64,000 bases of DNA from VXYL01 sp963422285. GTDB lineage: Bacteria; Pseudomonadota; Gammaproteobacteria; Pseudomonadales; Azotimanducaceae. Positions 15,806 through 24,091 of this stretch are shown piece after piece. Both the position numbers and the translations under genes were made by a program. Position 1 is the first letter of the stretch; each line of letters begins with the position of its first letter. The notes beneath the pieces were generated by a model that did no database searches, had not been told where the DNA came from, and worked only from the letters and a program-made list of their open reading frames with translations. The stretch lies in assembly GCA_963422285.2 (NCBI GenBank), contig OY729419.2, positions 1,612,001 to 1,676,000 on the forward strand. The letters run 5' to 3'.

Positions 15806-18061
15806 CTACGCCTTGGCCGTGCGGGGTTCGATCTCCAAGGCGAGATCGCCGTTCTCCTCGGTGACCCGCACCAAGCCGCCGGCGGCAAGGTCGCCGAACA
15901 GGATGTCCTCCGCGAGGCGGCGCTTGATCTTCTCCTGGATGAGGCGCTGCATGGGACGCGCGCCCATCTTCTCGTCGTAGCCCTCCCGAGCCAGCCACTC
16001 GCGGGCGGCATCGTCCACATCGAGCTCCACCTTCTTGGCGTCCAGCTGGGCCTGCAGCTCGGTGAGAAACTTGTCCACCACGGTCTTGACGACCTCCATC
16101 GGCAGCGCGTTGAACTGCACGATGGCGTCGAGCCGGTTGCGGAACTCCGGCGTGAACATCTTCTTCAGCACTTCCATGGCGTCCGAGGAGTGATCCTGCT
16201 CGGTGAAGCCGATGGACGCCCGCGCCGCCTGCTGGGCGCCGGCGTTGGTAGTCATGACGAGCACCACGTTGCGGAAGTCGGCCTTGCGGCCGTTGTTGTC
16301 GGTGAGGGTGCCGTGATCCATCACCTGCAGCAGCAGGTTGAATACTTCGGGATGGGCCTTCTCCACCTCGTCGAGTAGGACGACGCTGTGGGGATGCTTC
16401 ACCACGGCTTCGGTGAGCAGACCGCCTTGGTCGAAGCCGACATAGCCGGGCGGCGCGCCGATGAGCCGCGAGACGGTGTGCCGCTCCATGTACTCGGACA
16501 TGTCGAAGCGCAGCAGCTCGACGCCCATGATATTGGCGAGCTGGCGACATACTTCCGTCTTGCCGACGCCGGTGGGGCCGGAGAACAGGAACGAGCCAAT
16601 GGGCTTGCCCTCCACCTTGAGACCGGCCCGGGACAGCTTGATGGCCGAAGCCAGGGTTTCGATGGCGTCGTCCTGGCCGAACACCACCATCTTGAGCTTG
16701 GCGTCGAGGTCGCGTAGCGCTTCCTTGTCCGATGCGGTCACTTGGTTGGACGGGATGCGGGCGATCTTGGCCACCACCTGCTCGACATCCGCGATGCCGA
16801 TGGACTTTTTGCGCCGGCTCGGTGTCAGGAGCAGCTGCGCGGCGCCGGCCTCGTCAATGACGTCGATGGCCTTGTCCGGCATGAAGCGATCGGTGATGTA
16901 GCGGTCCGACAGCTCGGCGGCGACGCGCAAGGCGCGATCGGTATAGCGCAGCTGGTAGTGGCTCTCGAAGCGGGACTTCAGCCCCTTGAGGATGAGATAG
17001 GTGTCGTGGACGCCCGGCTCGACGATGTCGATCTTCTGGAACCGCCGGGACAGGGCGCGGTCCTTGTCGAAGACGCCGCGATATTCGTGGTAGGTGGTGG
17101 AGCCCATGCAGCGGATATCGCCCGAAGCCAGCAACGGCTTGAGCAGATTCGAGGCGTCCATGACGCCGCCGGAGGCGGCACCGGCGCCGATGATGGTGTG
17201 GATCTCGTCAATGAAGAGGATGGAGCCTTCTTCCTTCCTGAGTTCCGCCAGCAGCACCTTGAAGCGCTTCTCGAAATCGCCCCGGTACTTGGTGCCAGCC
17301 AGCAGCGCACCCAGATCCAAGGCGAAGACGCGGCTGTCGGCGACCACTTCCGGCACCTCGCCATCGACAATGCGCTTGGCGAGCCCTTCGGCGATGGCGG
17401 TCTTGCCGACGCCGGATTCGCCCACCAGCAGCGGATTGTTCTTGCGTCGCCGGCACAGCACCTGCAGCACGCGCTCCACCTCGGCGTCGCGGCCCACCAG
17501 AGGATCGATCTTGCCGGCCTTGGCCAACTCGTTGAGGTTGTTGGCGAAGGTGCCCAGGGCTGGCTGGGCACTGCCCTCGCCATCTCCCTGGGCCGGATCG
17601 GCCTCCGCTCCAGCGCCTTCGTTGGCGATCTTGGAGACGCCGTGGGCGACGTAGTTGACCACGTCCAGGCGGGCGATGGACTGCTCCTTCAGGCAGTACA
17701 CCGCTTGACTCTCCTGTTCCGAGAACAGCGCGATCAGCACGTCGGCACCGGTGGCCTCTTGCCTGCCGCCCTTCGACTGCACATGGAAGAGTGCTCGATG
17801 CACCACCCGATTGAAGCCCGGGGTGGGCTCGGCCTGGCGATTGTCTCCCGCTGGTATGAGAGGGGTATGCGCCTCGATGAACTCTTCGAGTTTCCGGCGC
17901 AGCGCATCGATATCGGCACCGACGTTGTTCAGCACGTCCACCGCCACCTTGTCGTCGAGCAGCGTGAGCAGCAGGTGTTCCGGCGTCACGAACTCGTGGC
18001 GCTTCATGCTCGCCCTCTTGAACGCATCGTTCAGGGCGACTTTCAGTTCGTTGCTAAGCAC
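15806..18061 (-). CDS. clpA: ATP-dependent Clp protease ATPase ClpA
   Basis: A 751-residue AAA+ unfoldase that feeds substrates to ClpP. The N-domain has two Clp repeats (MKRHEFVTPEHLLLTLLDD and the equivalent at about 80-140). The D1 ATPase has GESGVGKT and FIDEIHT; the D2 ATPase has GPTGVGKTEVCRQLA and LLDEVEKAH. The ClpP-binding loop motif appears as IGFTEQ. The start is a GTG whose G coincides with the clpS stop codon, as in other clpS-clpA pairs. No infA follows, unlike in E. coli. ClpS delivers N-degron substrates to it. Confidence 0.95.
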   Translation of the reverse strand: MLSNELKVALNDAFKRASMKRHEFVTPEHLLLTLLDDKVAVDVLNNVGADIDALRRKLEEFIEAHTPLIPAGDNRQAEPTPGFNRVVHRALFHVQSKGGRQEATGADVLIALFSEQESQAVYCLKEQSIARLDVVNYVAHGVSKIANEGAGAEADPAQGDGEGSAQPALGTFANNLNELAKAGKIDPLVGRDAEVERVLQVLCRRRKNNPLLVGESGVGKTAIAEGLAKRIVDGEVPEVVADSRVFALDLGALLAGTKYRGDFEKRFKVLLAELRKEEGSILFIDEIHTIIGAGAASGGVMDASNLLKPLLASGDIRCMGSTTYHEYRGVFDKDRALSRRFQKIDIVEPGVHDTYLILKGLKSRFESHYQLRYTDRALRVAAELSDRYITDRFMPDKAIDVIDEAGAAQLLLTPSRRKKSIGIADVEQVVAKIARIPSNQVTASDKEALRDLDAKLKMVVFGQDDAIETLASAIKLSRAGLKVEGKPIGSFLFSGPTGVGKTEVCRQLANIMGVELLRFDMSEYMERHTVSRLIGAPPGYVGFDQGGLLTEAVVKHPHSVVLLDEVEKAHPEVFNLLLQVMDHGTLTDNNGRKADFRNVVLVMTTNAGAQQAARASIGFTEQDHSSDAMEVLKKMFTPEFRNRLDAIVQFNALPMEVVKTVVDKFLTELQAQLDAKKVELDVDDAAREWLAREGYDEKMGARPMQRLIQEKIKRRLAEDILFGDLAAGGLVRVTEENGDLALEIEPRTAKA

Positions 18062-18492
18062 TAGTCCGTCATCTCCACGGTGGTTCTCAAGGGGTATTCG
18101 TTCTCTTGGGCGTAGGCGTTCACCTGCTCCGACTTGGCCTCGGCGATATCGCGAGGATAGATGCCCACCACGGCGCTGCCGGTAGTATGCACCGCTCGCG
18201 TTATCTGCCAAGCCTTGTCCTGATCCATCTGGAAGAAGGCCATCAGCACATGGACGACGAACTCCATCAGCGTGTAGTCGTCGTTCAGCATGACGACCTT
18301 GTACATCGGGGGGCGTTCAAGCTTGGGCTCGGCGGATCGTTCTTCGACGATCGTGCCGGTATCCGCATCTTCTTCGCCGTGATCGTCGGGGCCGGCTGCC
18401 GGAAGGCGGCTGGCGACGATCCTCCGACATGGCGCGACGACCGTTCCGGAGGGTGTCGAATTCGAGATTGTCGATCTCATGGTGTCTCTCAT
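18061..18492 (-). CDS. clpS: ClpS adaptor (start region doubtful)
   Basis: The N-end-rule adaptor for ClpA. The core is unmistakable: RPPMYKVVMLNDDYTLMEFV (the usual Pro after YT is Leu), then HVLMAFFQMDQDKAWQITRA, VHTTGSAVVGIYPRDIAEAK, ENEYPLRTTVE. The N-terminus is unclear. In this frame the first ATGs are at 18492 and 18480, giving an unusually long and atypical leader. In another frame an ATG at 18430 encodes MSEDRRQPPSGS, which would join naturally to PDDHGEEDADTG if one base near 18393 were removed. A one-base insertion or sequencing error is therefore likely. Confidence 0.85.
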   Translation of the reverse strand: MRDTMRSTISNSTPSGTVVAPCRRIVASRLPAAGPDDHGEEDADTGTIVEERSAEPKLERPPMYKVVMLNDDYTLMEFVVHVLMAFFQMDQDKAWQITRAVHTTGSAVVGIYPRDIAEAKSEQVNAYAQENEYPLRTTVEMTD

Positions 18493-18611
18493 TCTCGAAC
18501 ACCAGCTCGAACGCCAGAATACGAAATAGCTCGTCTGCGGACCAAGCCTGACTATAGCGCAGTTCGGCGACCGCTTCTTACCGCCTATTGAACCACAATT
18601 GGTCGCGGGGA

Positions 18612-18876
18612 AATGCCCTGTCCTCTGATCGCCGGCACCACCCCGAAACCCAAGGCGGCCGCGCCCTCGCGGACCCGGACAACGCCACCCTCGTTCCGCT
18701 GCCGCCCTGTTGTTCCGAGCTCGATCCCGGCGAGCGCATCTAGCTCCCTCTCGAGGAGCGCTTCCTGTCGCTTCGTGCGCTCGCCGAGGCCGTCGGCGAC
18801 GCCTGGACAGCGCTCGCTGTCGCCGACGCATGACCGCATGAAGTCGCTCTGCTCGTTGCCCTGGTTCGCAGAAGTC
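18612..18876 (+). pseudogene. IS630-family transposase C-terminal remnant
   Basis: The plus strand carries the decayed end of an IS630-type DDE transposase: DNATLVPLPPCCSELDPGER (the normal motif is LPPYSPELNPIERVW), a stop, LPLEERFLSLRALAEAVGDA, another stop, and after a frame change RMKSLCSLPWFAEV, which matches the terminal R-SLCSYPW motif. The catalytic N-terminal two thirds are missing. It sits just upstream of clpS on the opposite strand. Confidence 0.65.
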
Positions 18877-18963
18877 GGTTCATTGGCTCATTGGGTAGTG
18901 GCTCCGTTTGAAATTGGATTAGCCGCGCCACTACGGATGAAACTACATATGGGATTTTAGACT

Positions 18964-19020
18964 TCCTATACTACTACATATTGTGGTTTTGTGACCCAAC
19001 ATGGCGACACGGATTCAAAC
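18964..19020. repeat. Dispersed direct repeat, copy A
   Basis: A 57-base block that recurs in the same orientation at 21538-21594. The last 21 bases are identical (starting CATGGCGACACGGATTC), and the preceding 36 align without gaps at about two thirds identity (TCCTATNCTNCTACAT, TTGTNGTT). The surrounding sequence is clearly AT-richer than its neighbours. The two copies bracket 2.5 kb of foreign material. No gene is recognisable in 18877-19287 apart from this and the short tandem repeat. Confidence 0.7.
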
Positions 19021-19059
19021 GGAGACGCTACCAACAGACTACTAGTCACTACATATAGC

Positions 19060-19091
19060 AGAAGCCTGATAGCTAGTAGAAGCCTGATAGC
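19060..19091. repeat. 18-bp tandem repeat, 1.8 copies
   Basis: AGAAGCCTGATAGC occurs at 19060-19073 and again at 19078-19091, separated by TAGT, giving an 18-base period. It lies in the AT-rich noncoding strip between repeat copy A and the Uma2 gene. It is too short and too few in copies to be a CRISPR array. Confidence 0.7.
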
Positions 19092-19287
19092 GCGACATCG
19101 TCCAATGTCAAACCGAGCCACTATCGCGTACCGCGACGGCTCGGTGGCGATTTTCAGAGATTTCCTACAAAACGAATGGCCGCTGTCGCTAACGCCGGCT
19201 GTTCCTCGGCGGCCACAATGCCGTTTTCGCACCCAATGCGTGGACGACGAAAGCACCAAAGGCTCGCCGATATGCTACGGTTCCAAC

Positions 19288-20163
19288 ATGCATCACGCTC
19301 ATTCGCAGGCCAATGGCGTCTCGCCCGCCGTGCGCGAACGCGCCCGGCCGGTTTTGGTGCCGCCGGTCGCATTTGACCAGGACGGCTATCCGCATTCGGA
19401 CGGTTCCACGTTGTTTGGCGAGCACCAAGCCCGGACGCTGTTCAACACGGTCGTGATGCTGTGGACGGCGCACGACGGCCAGCTCGACGCCGTGGTGGCC
19501 GGCGACATGTTCGTCTACGACCGCGAGGGAGACCCGCAGCCGGTGGCAGCGCCGGAAGTGCTGGTATCGTTCGGGGTTCGAGTCGGCGAGGACGAAAGGA
19601 CCTCCGGCATCCGGCGCAAGCGCAACTCGTACAAGTTCTGGGAGGAGGGCAAGCCCCCGGACTTCGTGCTGGAGGTGCTCTCCCCGACAACGTGGGTGGT
19701 GGATGTGGGCGACAAGCGGGAGCTCTGCGCGAACTTGGGCATAGCCGAGTACTGGCTCTTCGACCCCTTCGACAAGTACCTTGAGGATGGTCCGCTGGTC
19801 GGCCTACGACTGAGAAAGGGCGTCTACAAGCCGATACCGGCGTTGCCCGACGGCAGCATTCCGAGCGCGGTGCTTGGCTTGGAGCTGCGTCCCAACGGCG
19901 ACGAGGTGCGGCTGCGGGATCCGAAGACGGGCAGAGAGCTGATGGCGCATCGGGAGGCGGTGGCTGCGTATGAACAGGCAGAGGCCGCTCGCAAGCGCGC
20001 CGAGGCCAACTGCCAGCAAGCGATAGCCGACTGCCAGCGGGAACGGGTCCGGCGGCTACGGGCGGAGACCTCCCGCGACCGGGAACGGGCAGCGCGACAG
20101 CAGGCGGAGAAGAGGCTCGCCGAACTGCAGGCTTCGATTCGCAACCTGCGGGGTCGCGGCTAG
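19288..20163 (+). CDS. Uma2-family PD-(D/E)XK protein with coiled coil
   Basis: A 291-residue Uma2 (DUF820) protein: a restriction-endonuclease-like fold at about residues 30-190, with AGDMFVYD, PDFVLEVLSPTTWVVDVGDK and LGIAEYWLFDPFDKYLE spanning the E-x-D and K positions of the family. It then has a C-terminal Arg/Glu/Gln-rich coiled coil (about 215-290, AAYEQAEAARKRAEANCQQA). Uma2 proteins are abundant in genomes rich in mobile DNA; their biological role is unsettled. The ATG at 19288 starts the conserved region; codons further upstream run through the AT-rich repeat. A second Uma2 gene is at 50 kb. Confidence 0.8.
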   Translation: MHHAHSQANGVSPAVRERARPVLVPPVAFDQDGYPHSDGSTLFGEHQARTLFNTVVMLWTAHDGQLDAVVAGDMFVYDREGDPQPVAAPEVLVSFGVRVGEDERTSGIRRKRNSYKFWEEGKPPDFVLEVLSPTTWVVDVGDKRELCANLGIAEYWLFDPFDKYLEDGPLVGLRLRKGVYKPIPALPDGSIPSAVLGLELRPNGDEVRLRDPKTGRELMAHREAVAAYEQAEAARKRAEANCQQAIADCQRERVRRLRAETSRDRERAARQQAEKRLAELQASIRNLRGRG

Positions 20164-20254
20164 GCCATCTTTACGGATTGCGACGGACTGTCCGCGCTTC
20201 AGGGGCCGAGCTTAGGGCATTTGGGACATTCAGCAGCATCCGGGAGGGTATCGC

Positions 20255-20595
20255 CTATTCGCCGGGTATCGAAAACCGCTCGCCTGCGAGCAACTGCGGG
20301 ATGGACAGCATCCGCATTCGCGGCGGGAGCGTTCCCGTCACATCCAAGTCTCCCACCTCGGCCATCGGCCTTGCGAAGTTCCGCATTTTTCGCTCGGCCA
20401 ACAGTTCCATGACGAGCAAGCCCGCCATCCGGGCTTGCTCGCGCTCCAAAACGCTGTGCAGGGTGCGCAGATCGGCGATCGTGACGTTCGCGCCGGCCTT
20501 CACCTCGATCACCATTCCTGGTAGACGGGATCGACGCTGGACGATCTCGTTTTCCGCATGATGGTCAGGCAGTCGCCGCAGTAGAGGCGGTTCAC
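20255..20595 (-). pseudogene. DNA methyltransferase with large internal deletion
   Basis: The first and last parts of a site-specific DNA (N4/N6) methyltransferase-endonuclease are fused by a deletion. From 20595, VNRLYCGDCLTIMRKTRSSS is the family opening (normally RLYYGDNLTIM...SVDLIYLDPPF). It breaks at 20518. The C-terminal portion begins at 20515: MVIEVKAGANVTIADLRTLH, then LLVMELLAERKMRNFARPMA, PPRMRMLSIPQLLAGERFSI. The catalytic DPPF motif and several hundred residues are gone. Its GTG start overlaps the stop of the upstream transposase by 4 bases (GTGA), so the two may once have been one element. Confidence 0.7.
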
Positions 20596-21194
20596 GCGAA
20601 CACCCTGGCGACCAGCGATCCGAAGGGATTGCCGTCCTTGCGGTGGTCGTACTTCCAGACCGACTCGGCGATGAACAGCGGCAGGCGACCGCGCGAATAC
20701 TTGCGAGGGGATCCGTACCACGCCCGCTTGACCAGCGACCAGAAGCCTTCAATGGTGTTCGTGTGGGCGTGGCCAGACGCGTAGCGCTCGGCGTGCTTGA
20801 CGACGGCGCGACGCATGATCGGGTTGGCCGCGTCGTAGGCCGCGTATTCGTCGGCGACGAGCGGCGAGCGGTTCGCATCGACGTGCTCTGGCAGGAAGGT
20901 CGGGATGCCGCGTCCCTTCAGTCCGCCCGGCTGGTCGGCGGCTTGCGCCACGACGCACTCGACCGCACCGATCACGAGCGTCTTCTTCGTGCCGCGCCCG
21001 CGCTTGCCGCCGATGTACGTTTCGTCGGCTTCCACGATGCCTTGCAGCAGTTCGCCTTTCTCTGCCGCCATCAAAGCGCGGATGCGCTCCCGCATGAACA
21101 GGGCCGTCTTCTGATTCAGGTCGAGATCACGCGCAAGCTGGTGGCTGAACAGGCACTGCGACAACACGGACTTTACCGCCGCGGCAAGCAGCAT
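20592..21194 (-). pseudogene. IS1595 (ISXO2-like) transposase, N-terminally truncated
   Basis: A 200-residue frame covering the DDE core of an ISXO2-like transposase: LARDLDLNQKTALFMRERIR, GIVEADETYIGGKRGRG (first acidic residue), VADEYAAYD (second), and HTNTIEGFWSLVKRAWYGS (third, Glu). The family normally has about 100 more N-terminal residues, including a zinc ribbon. Here the frame upstream of 21194 is unrelated sequence with no proper start. The catalytic triad is intact, but the truncation should leave it inactive. Confidence 0.75.
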
Positions 21195-21335
21195 GCGATA
21201 CCCGCCGAAAGTGGTGTGGCGGCACGGAGAGACGGGTGCCTCGGCCGTGCTCGACAGGCGGTTCGTCCAGCCAGTCAGCCCGTGCGATCTATCCCCGTCG
21301 TCGAGGCCCGCGGCTTCAAACCTCGAAACGAGTAG

Positions 21336-21521
21336 TTAGGGGCTTGACATCGGGAGAGCGCCTTGACGCGATCTGCGCCCGGCCACGCTCGGCGTGTCGA
21401 ACCGCTCGCCTTCGAGGATTTGCGACACAGACAGTATATGCATCCGCGCATAGGGCGTACCCATCACTTCCAAATCACCTGCTTTGGCCATCAATCCTCT
21501 GAAGTTCCGCATCTGGTGCAT
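21336..21521 (-). pseudogene. Second methyltransferase C-terminal remnant
   Basis: MHQMRNFRGLMAKAGDLEVM, GTPYARMHILSVSQILEGER and FDTPSVAGRRSRQG match the extreme C-terminus of the same methyltransferase-endonuclease family as the remnant at 20.3 kb (compare MRNFARPMAEVGDLDVTG and MRMLSIPQLLAGERF there). Only about 45 residues are homologous. It is a separate, diverged copy on the same strand, directly against repeat copy B. Confidence 0.6.
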
Positions 21522-21537
21522 ATGGTGTCCGATGGCG

Positions 21538-21594
21538 TCCTATTCTTCTACATCTTGTAGTTGCGAGGTTCGGCATGGCGACACGGATTCAAAC
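21538..21594. repeat. Dispersed direct repeat, copy B
   Basis: The partner of the block at 18964-19020, in the same orientation, with an identical 21-base 3' end. It marks the right boundary of the 2.5-kb foreign patch before cspD. The minus strand reads TTTGAATCCGTGTCGCCA, which resembles a T-loop and acceptor strand of a tRNA, but the T-stem does not pair fully and no complete tRNA is present. Confidence 0.7.
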
Positions 21595-21621
21595 CGAGGC
21601 ACTACTCCGGCACCACAATCC

Positions 21622-21650
21622 TTGACATAACTGCACGAAAGGTGGACAGT
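21622..21650 (+). promoter_or_regulatory. Candidate cspD promoter
   Basis: TTGACA (21622-21627), 17 bases, then GACAGT (21645-21650). The -35 box is perfect; the -10 keeps the A, A and T at positions 2, 4 and 6. Initiation near 21657 would give an approximately 95-base leader before cspD, of the kind common upstream of cold-shock genes. Confidence 0.4.
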
Positions 21651-21752
21651 AGCAGGCAGGGGGTAAAGCAAGCCCACTTCGGGTCGTCGCACGGTGCTGT
21701 ACGCGCATGCCGTGTGCGGACTGTCGTAGCGGCCGCAGGAGGGATCGCCGAG

Positions 21753-21995
21753 ATGACGCATGGCAAGGTCAAGTGGTTCAACAACGCCAAGGGCTACGGC
21801 TTCGTTCTGCCCGACACCGGCGGAGACGATCTGTTCGCACACTATTCATCGATCTTGATGGACGGGTACCGGACGTTGCGGGCAGGTCAGGCGGTGACCT
21901 TCGATGTTCAGGAAGGCCCCAAGGGGCTGCATGCGGTAAACATCCGCGTCCATGAAAGCCAGGAGCTGGGCGACGAAGAGTTCACGCCGGATTGA
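21753..21995 (+). CDS. cspD: Cold-shock-domain protein CspD
   Basis: An 80-residue single-stranded nucleic-acid-binding OB fold. KVKWFNNAKGYGFVLPD carries RNP1 (KGYGFV) and DLFAHYSSI corresponds to RNP2 (normally DIFVH). An acidic tail (SQELGDEEFTPD) extends past the 67-70-residue Csp core, as in CspD. AGGAGGG lies about 9 bases before the ATG. CspD near clpS-clpA and icd is typical in gammaproteobacteria; here it is separated from clpS by about 3 kb of mobile debris. It converges on icd. Confidence 0.9.
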   Translation: MTHGKVKWFNNAKGYGFVLPDTGGDDLFAHYSSILMDGYRTLRAGQAVTFDVQEGPKGLHAVNIRVHESQELGDEEFTPD

Positions 21996-22048
21996 GGCCG
22001 ATGAACTCGGCCGAGCTCGTCCGGCGGCGCGAGCGGCGAAGCCGAGGG

Positions 22049-23305
22049 CTACATCTTGGCGATCATGGCGTCGCCGAACTGCGAGCATTTGAGCAGGGTG
22101 GCGCCAGACATCAGCCGCTCGAAATCGTAGGTGACGGTGCCTTCCGAGATGGCGCCCTCCATGCCCTGGACGACGAGGTCGGCGGCTTCGCGCCAGCCCA
22201 AGTGCCGCAGCATCATCTCCGCGGACAGGATCAGCGATCCGGGATTCACCTTGTCCTGCCCGGCATACTTCGGCGCGGTGCCGTGGGTGGCCTCGAACAG
22301 CGCCACGGCGTCGCCGATGTTGGCGCCCGGAGCGATGCCGATGCCGCCCACCTGGGCTGCCAAGGCGTCGGAGAGATAATCGCCGTTGAGGTTCATGGTG
22401 GCGATGACGTCGTACTCGTCCGGACGGGTGAGTATCTGCTGCAGCATGGCGTCGGCAATCATGTCCTTGACCACGATTCGCTTGCCGGTGATGGGGTTGG
22501 TCAGCTCGTGCCACGGGCCGCCATCGAGGGGCGTCGCGCCGAACTCCGCCGCTGCCAGCCGGTAGCCCCAGTCCTTGAAGGCGCCCTCGGTGAACTTCAT
22601 GATGTTGCCCTTGTGGACGAAGGTGACGGAGTCCCTGTCCTCGGCGATGGCGTACTGCATGGCCTTGCGCACTAGGCGCTCGGTGCCCGCCACCGAGATC
22701 GGCTTGATGCCGATGCCGCAGTTCACGGGAAAGCGGATATTGTCGACGGCCATTTCGTCTCGCAGGAAGGCGATCACTTGGTCGGCGCCTTCACTGCCGG
22801 CCTCCCATTCGACGCCGGCGTAGATGTCCTCGGTATTCTCCCGGAAGATCACCATGTCGGTCTTCTCCGGGGCCTTCACGGGGCTCGGCACACCTTGGAG
22901 CCAGCGCACCGGACGCTGGCAGACGTAGAGATCGAGGCGCTGGCGCAGGGCCACGTTGAGGGAGCGGATGCCGCCGCCTACCGGCGTGGTCATCGGCCCC
23001 TTGATGCCGACGCCGAACTCGCGCATAGCGACGAGGGTCTCCTCCGGCAGCCACTCGTCCTCGCCGTATACGCGCAAGGACTTCTCGCCGGCGTATATTT
23101 CCATCCAGGCGATCCTGCGGCTGCCACGGTAGGCCTTCTCGACCGCGGTATCCACCACTTTGAGCATCACCGGCGTGATGTCGATGCCGATGCCGTCGCC
23201 TTCGATGTAGGGAATAATGGGATGGTCGGGCACGTTCAGCGCACCGTTCTCGGCAGTGGTAATTCGTTCACCGGTGGACGGCACGTCGATGTGTTCGTAA
23301 CCCAT
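22049..23305 (-). CDS. icd: NADP-dependent isocitrate dehydrogenase
   Basis: A 418-residue TCA-cycle enzyme converting isocitrate to 2-oxoglutarate plus CO2. The substrate loop GGGIRSLNVALRQRLDLYVC contains the Ser that AceK phosphorylates in E. coli to divert flux to the glyoxylate shunt, relevant because aceA is 5 kb away. NADP specificity is indicated by PKYAGQDKVNPGS (Lys-Tyr contacting the 2'-phosphate). NLNGDYLSDALAAQVGG carries metal ligands. I start at the ATG at 23305 (MGYEHIDVPSTGERI), preceded by GAGGGAA; an in-frame ATG 36 bases upstream is less likely. A TACAAT -10-like box lies at 23340-23345. Confidence 0.95.
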   Translation of the reverse strand: MGYEHIDVPSTGERITTAENGALNVPDHPIIPYIEGDGIGIDITPVMLKVVDTAVEKAYRGSRRIAWMEIYAGEKSLRVYGEDEWLPEETLVAMREFGVGIKGPMTTPVGGGIRSLNVALRQRLDLYVCQRPVRWLQGVPSPVKAPEKTDMVIFRENTEDIYAGVEWEAGSEGADQVIAFLRDEMAVDNIRFPVNCGIGIKPISVAGTERLVRKAMQYAIAEDRDSVTFVHKGNIMKFTEGAFKDWGYRLAAAEFGATPLDGGPWHELTNPITGKRIVVKDMIADAMLQQILTRPDEYDVIATMNLNGDYLSDALAAQVGGIGIAPGANIGDAVALFEATHGTAPKYAGQDKVNPGSLILSAEMMLRHLGWREAADLVVQGMEGAISEGTVTYDFERLMSGATLLKCSQFGDAMIAKM

Positions 23306-23347
23306 TTGCGCAGTTCCCTCAAGAGCGGCAAAGCGCCGCATTGTACA

Positions 23348-23833
23348 TCAACGCTGGGGGGCGTCGACTTGCCAGCCGGCTCGTCGCTGCCGGTCGCTGG
23401 CGGTGGCGCAAAGCCAGCTGTCGCCGCCGTCTCGGCGCTCCTTCTTCCAGAACACGGCGTCGGTCTTCAAATAGTCCATGACGAACTCGCCGGCGGCGAA
23501 GGCGTCCGGGCGATGGCCAGACGCCACCAGCACGAGCACGATCTGATCTTCCGGCGCGAGATCGCCGACGCGGTGGATCACCGTGATGTCGATCAGTCGC
23601 CAGCGCTCGGCCGCCGCCGCGAGAATCCTCTCGATGCTAGCCTCGGTCATGCCCGGATAGTGTTCCAGGCTGAGGCCATGCACGTCGCCGCCGCTCCCAT
23701 GATCGCGCACGAGGCCCCCGAACGCGACGATGGCGCCAGCGGCGCCCCGGCAACGTCGCCGACTGGCGGCCCATTCCGTGGCGATGTCGAAGTCGTGCGT
23801 TTGAATACGGACGTCGAAGTCCATCGTCGGCAC
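23348..23833 (-). CDS. moaE: Molybdopterin synthase large subunit
   Basis: A 161-residue catalytic subunit that, with thiocarboxylated MoaD, converts cyclic pyranopterin monophosphate to molybdopterin. Conserved segments: GAIVAFGGLVRD, LSLEHYPGMTEASIERIL, IHRVGDLAPEDQIVLVLVAS, HRPDAFAAGEFVMDYLKTDA, VFWKKE (the catalytic Lys region). The start is GTG immediately after the moaD stop; an ATG three codons in is an alternative. Confidence 0.92.
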   Translation of the reverse strand: MPTMDFDVRIQTHDFDIATEWAASRRRCRGAAGAIVAFGGLVRDHGSGGDVHGLSLEHYPGMTEASIERILAAAAERWRLIDITVIHRVGDLAPEDQIVLVLVASGHRPDAFAAGEFVMDYLKTDAVFWKKERRDGGDSWLCATASDRQRRAGWQVDAPQR

Positions 23834-24091
23834 CTAGCCGCCTGTCACCGGGGGCAGGAAGGCCACCTCGTCGCCGGACCCAAGGCAAGCGTCGTCTTCG
23901 ACGATGGCCTGGTTGACGGCGACGCGCACCCCAGCCGTGGCAATGGCCTCGAACTGCGCCTTCGTCAGCCGCGCGGCAAGCTGCGCCCGTACGCCAGCGA
24001 CAGACGCCTCCGCCACATCCAGCTCCATGGCGGCACAGTTCACGGCCTCCCGCAACGAAGCGAAAAAGCGTACGGTGACGGATACGCTCAT
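23834..24091 (-). CDS. moaD: Molybdopterin synthase sulfur carrier
   Basis: An 85-residue ubiquitin-fold protein ending in the required Gly-Gly (FLPPVTGG), which is activated and thiocarboxylated to donate sulfur to molybdopterin. The N-terminal strand is SVTVRFFASLREAVN and the core is VNQAIVEDDACLGSGDEVAF. The start overlaps the moaC stop by 4 bases. Confidence 0.9.
   Translation of the reverse strand: MSVSVTVRFFASLREAVNCAAMELDVAEASVAGVRAQLAARLTKAQFEAIATAGVRVAVNQAIVEDDACLGSGDEVAFLPPVTGG

Noticed and set aside
18990..19030. tRNA gene at the direct repeats
   Set aside because: T-loop-like and acceptor-like sequence is present on the minus strand, but the T-stem does not pair fully and there is no anticodon arm or 5' acceptor strand.
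19060..19091. Start of a CRISPR array
   Set aside because: Only 1.8 copies of an 18-base tandem unit with a 4-base gap; no spacers and no cas genes in the window.
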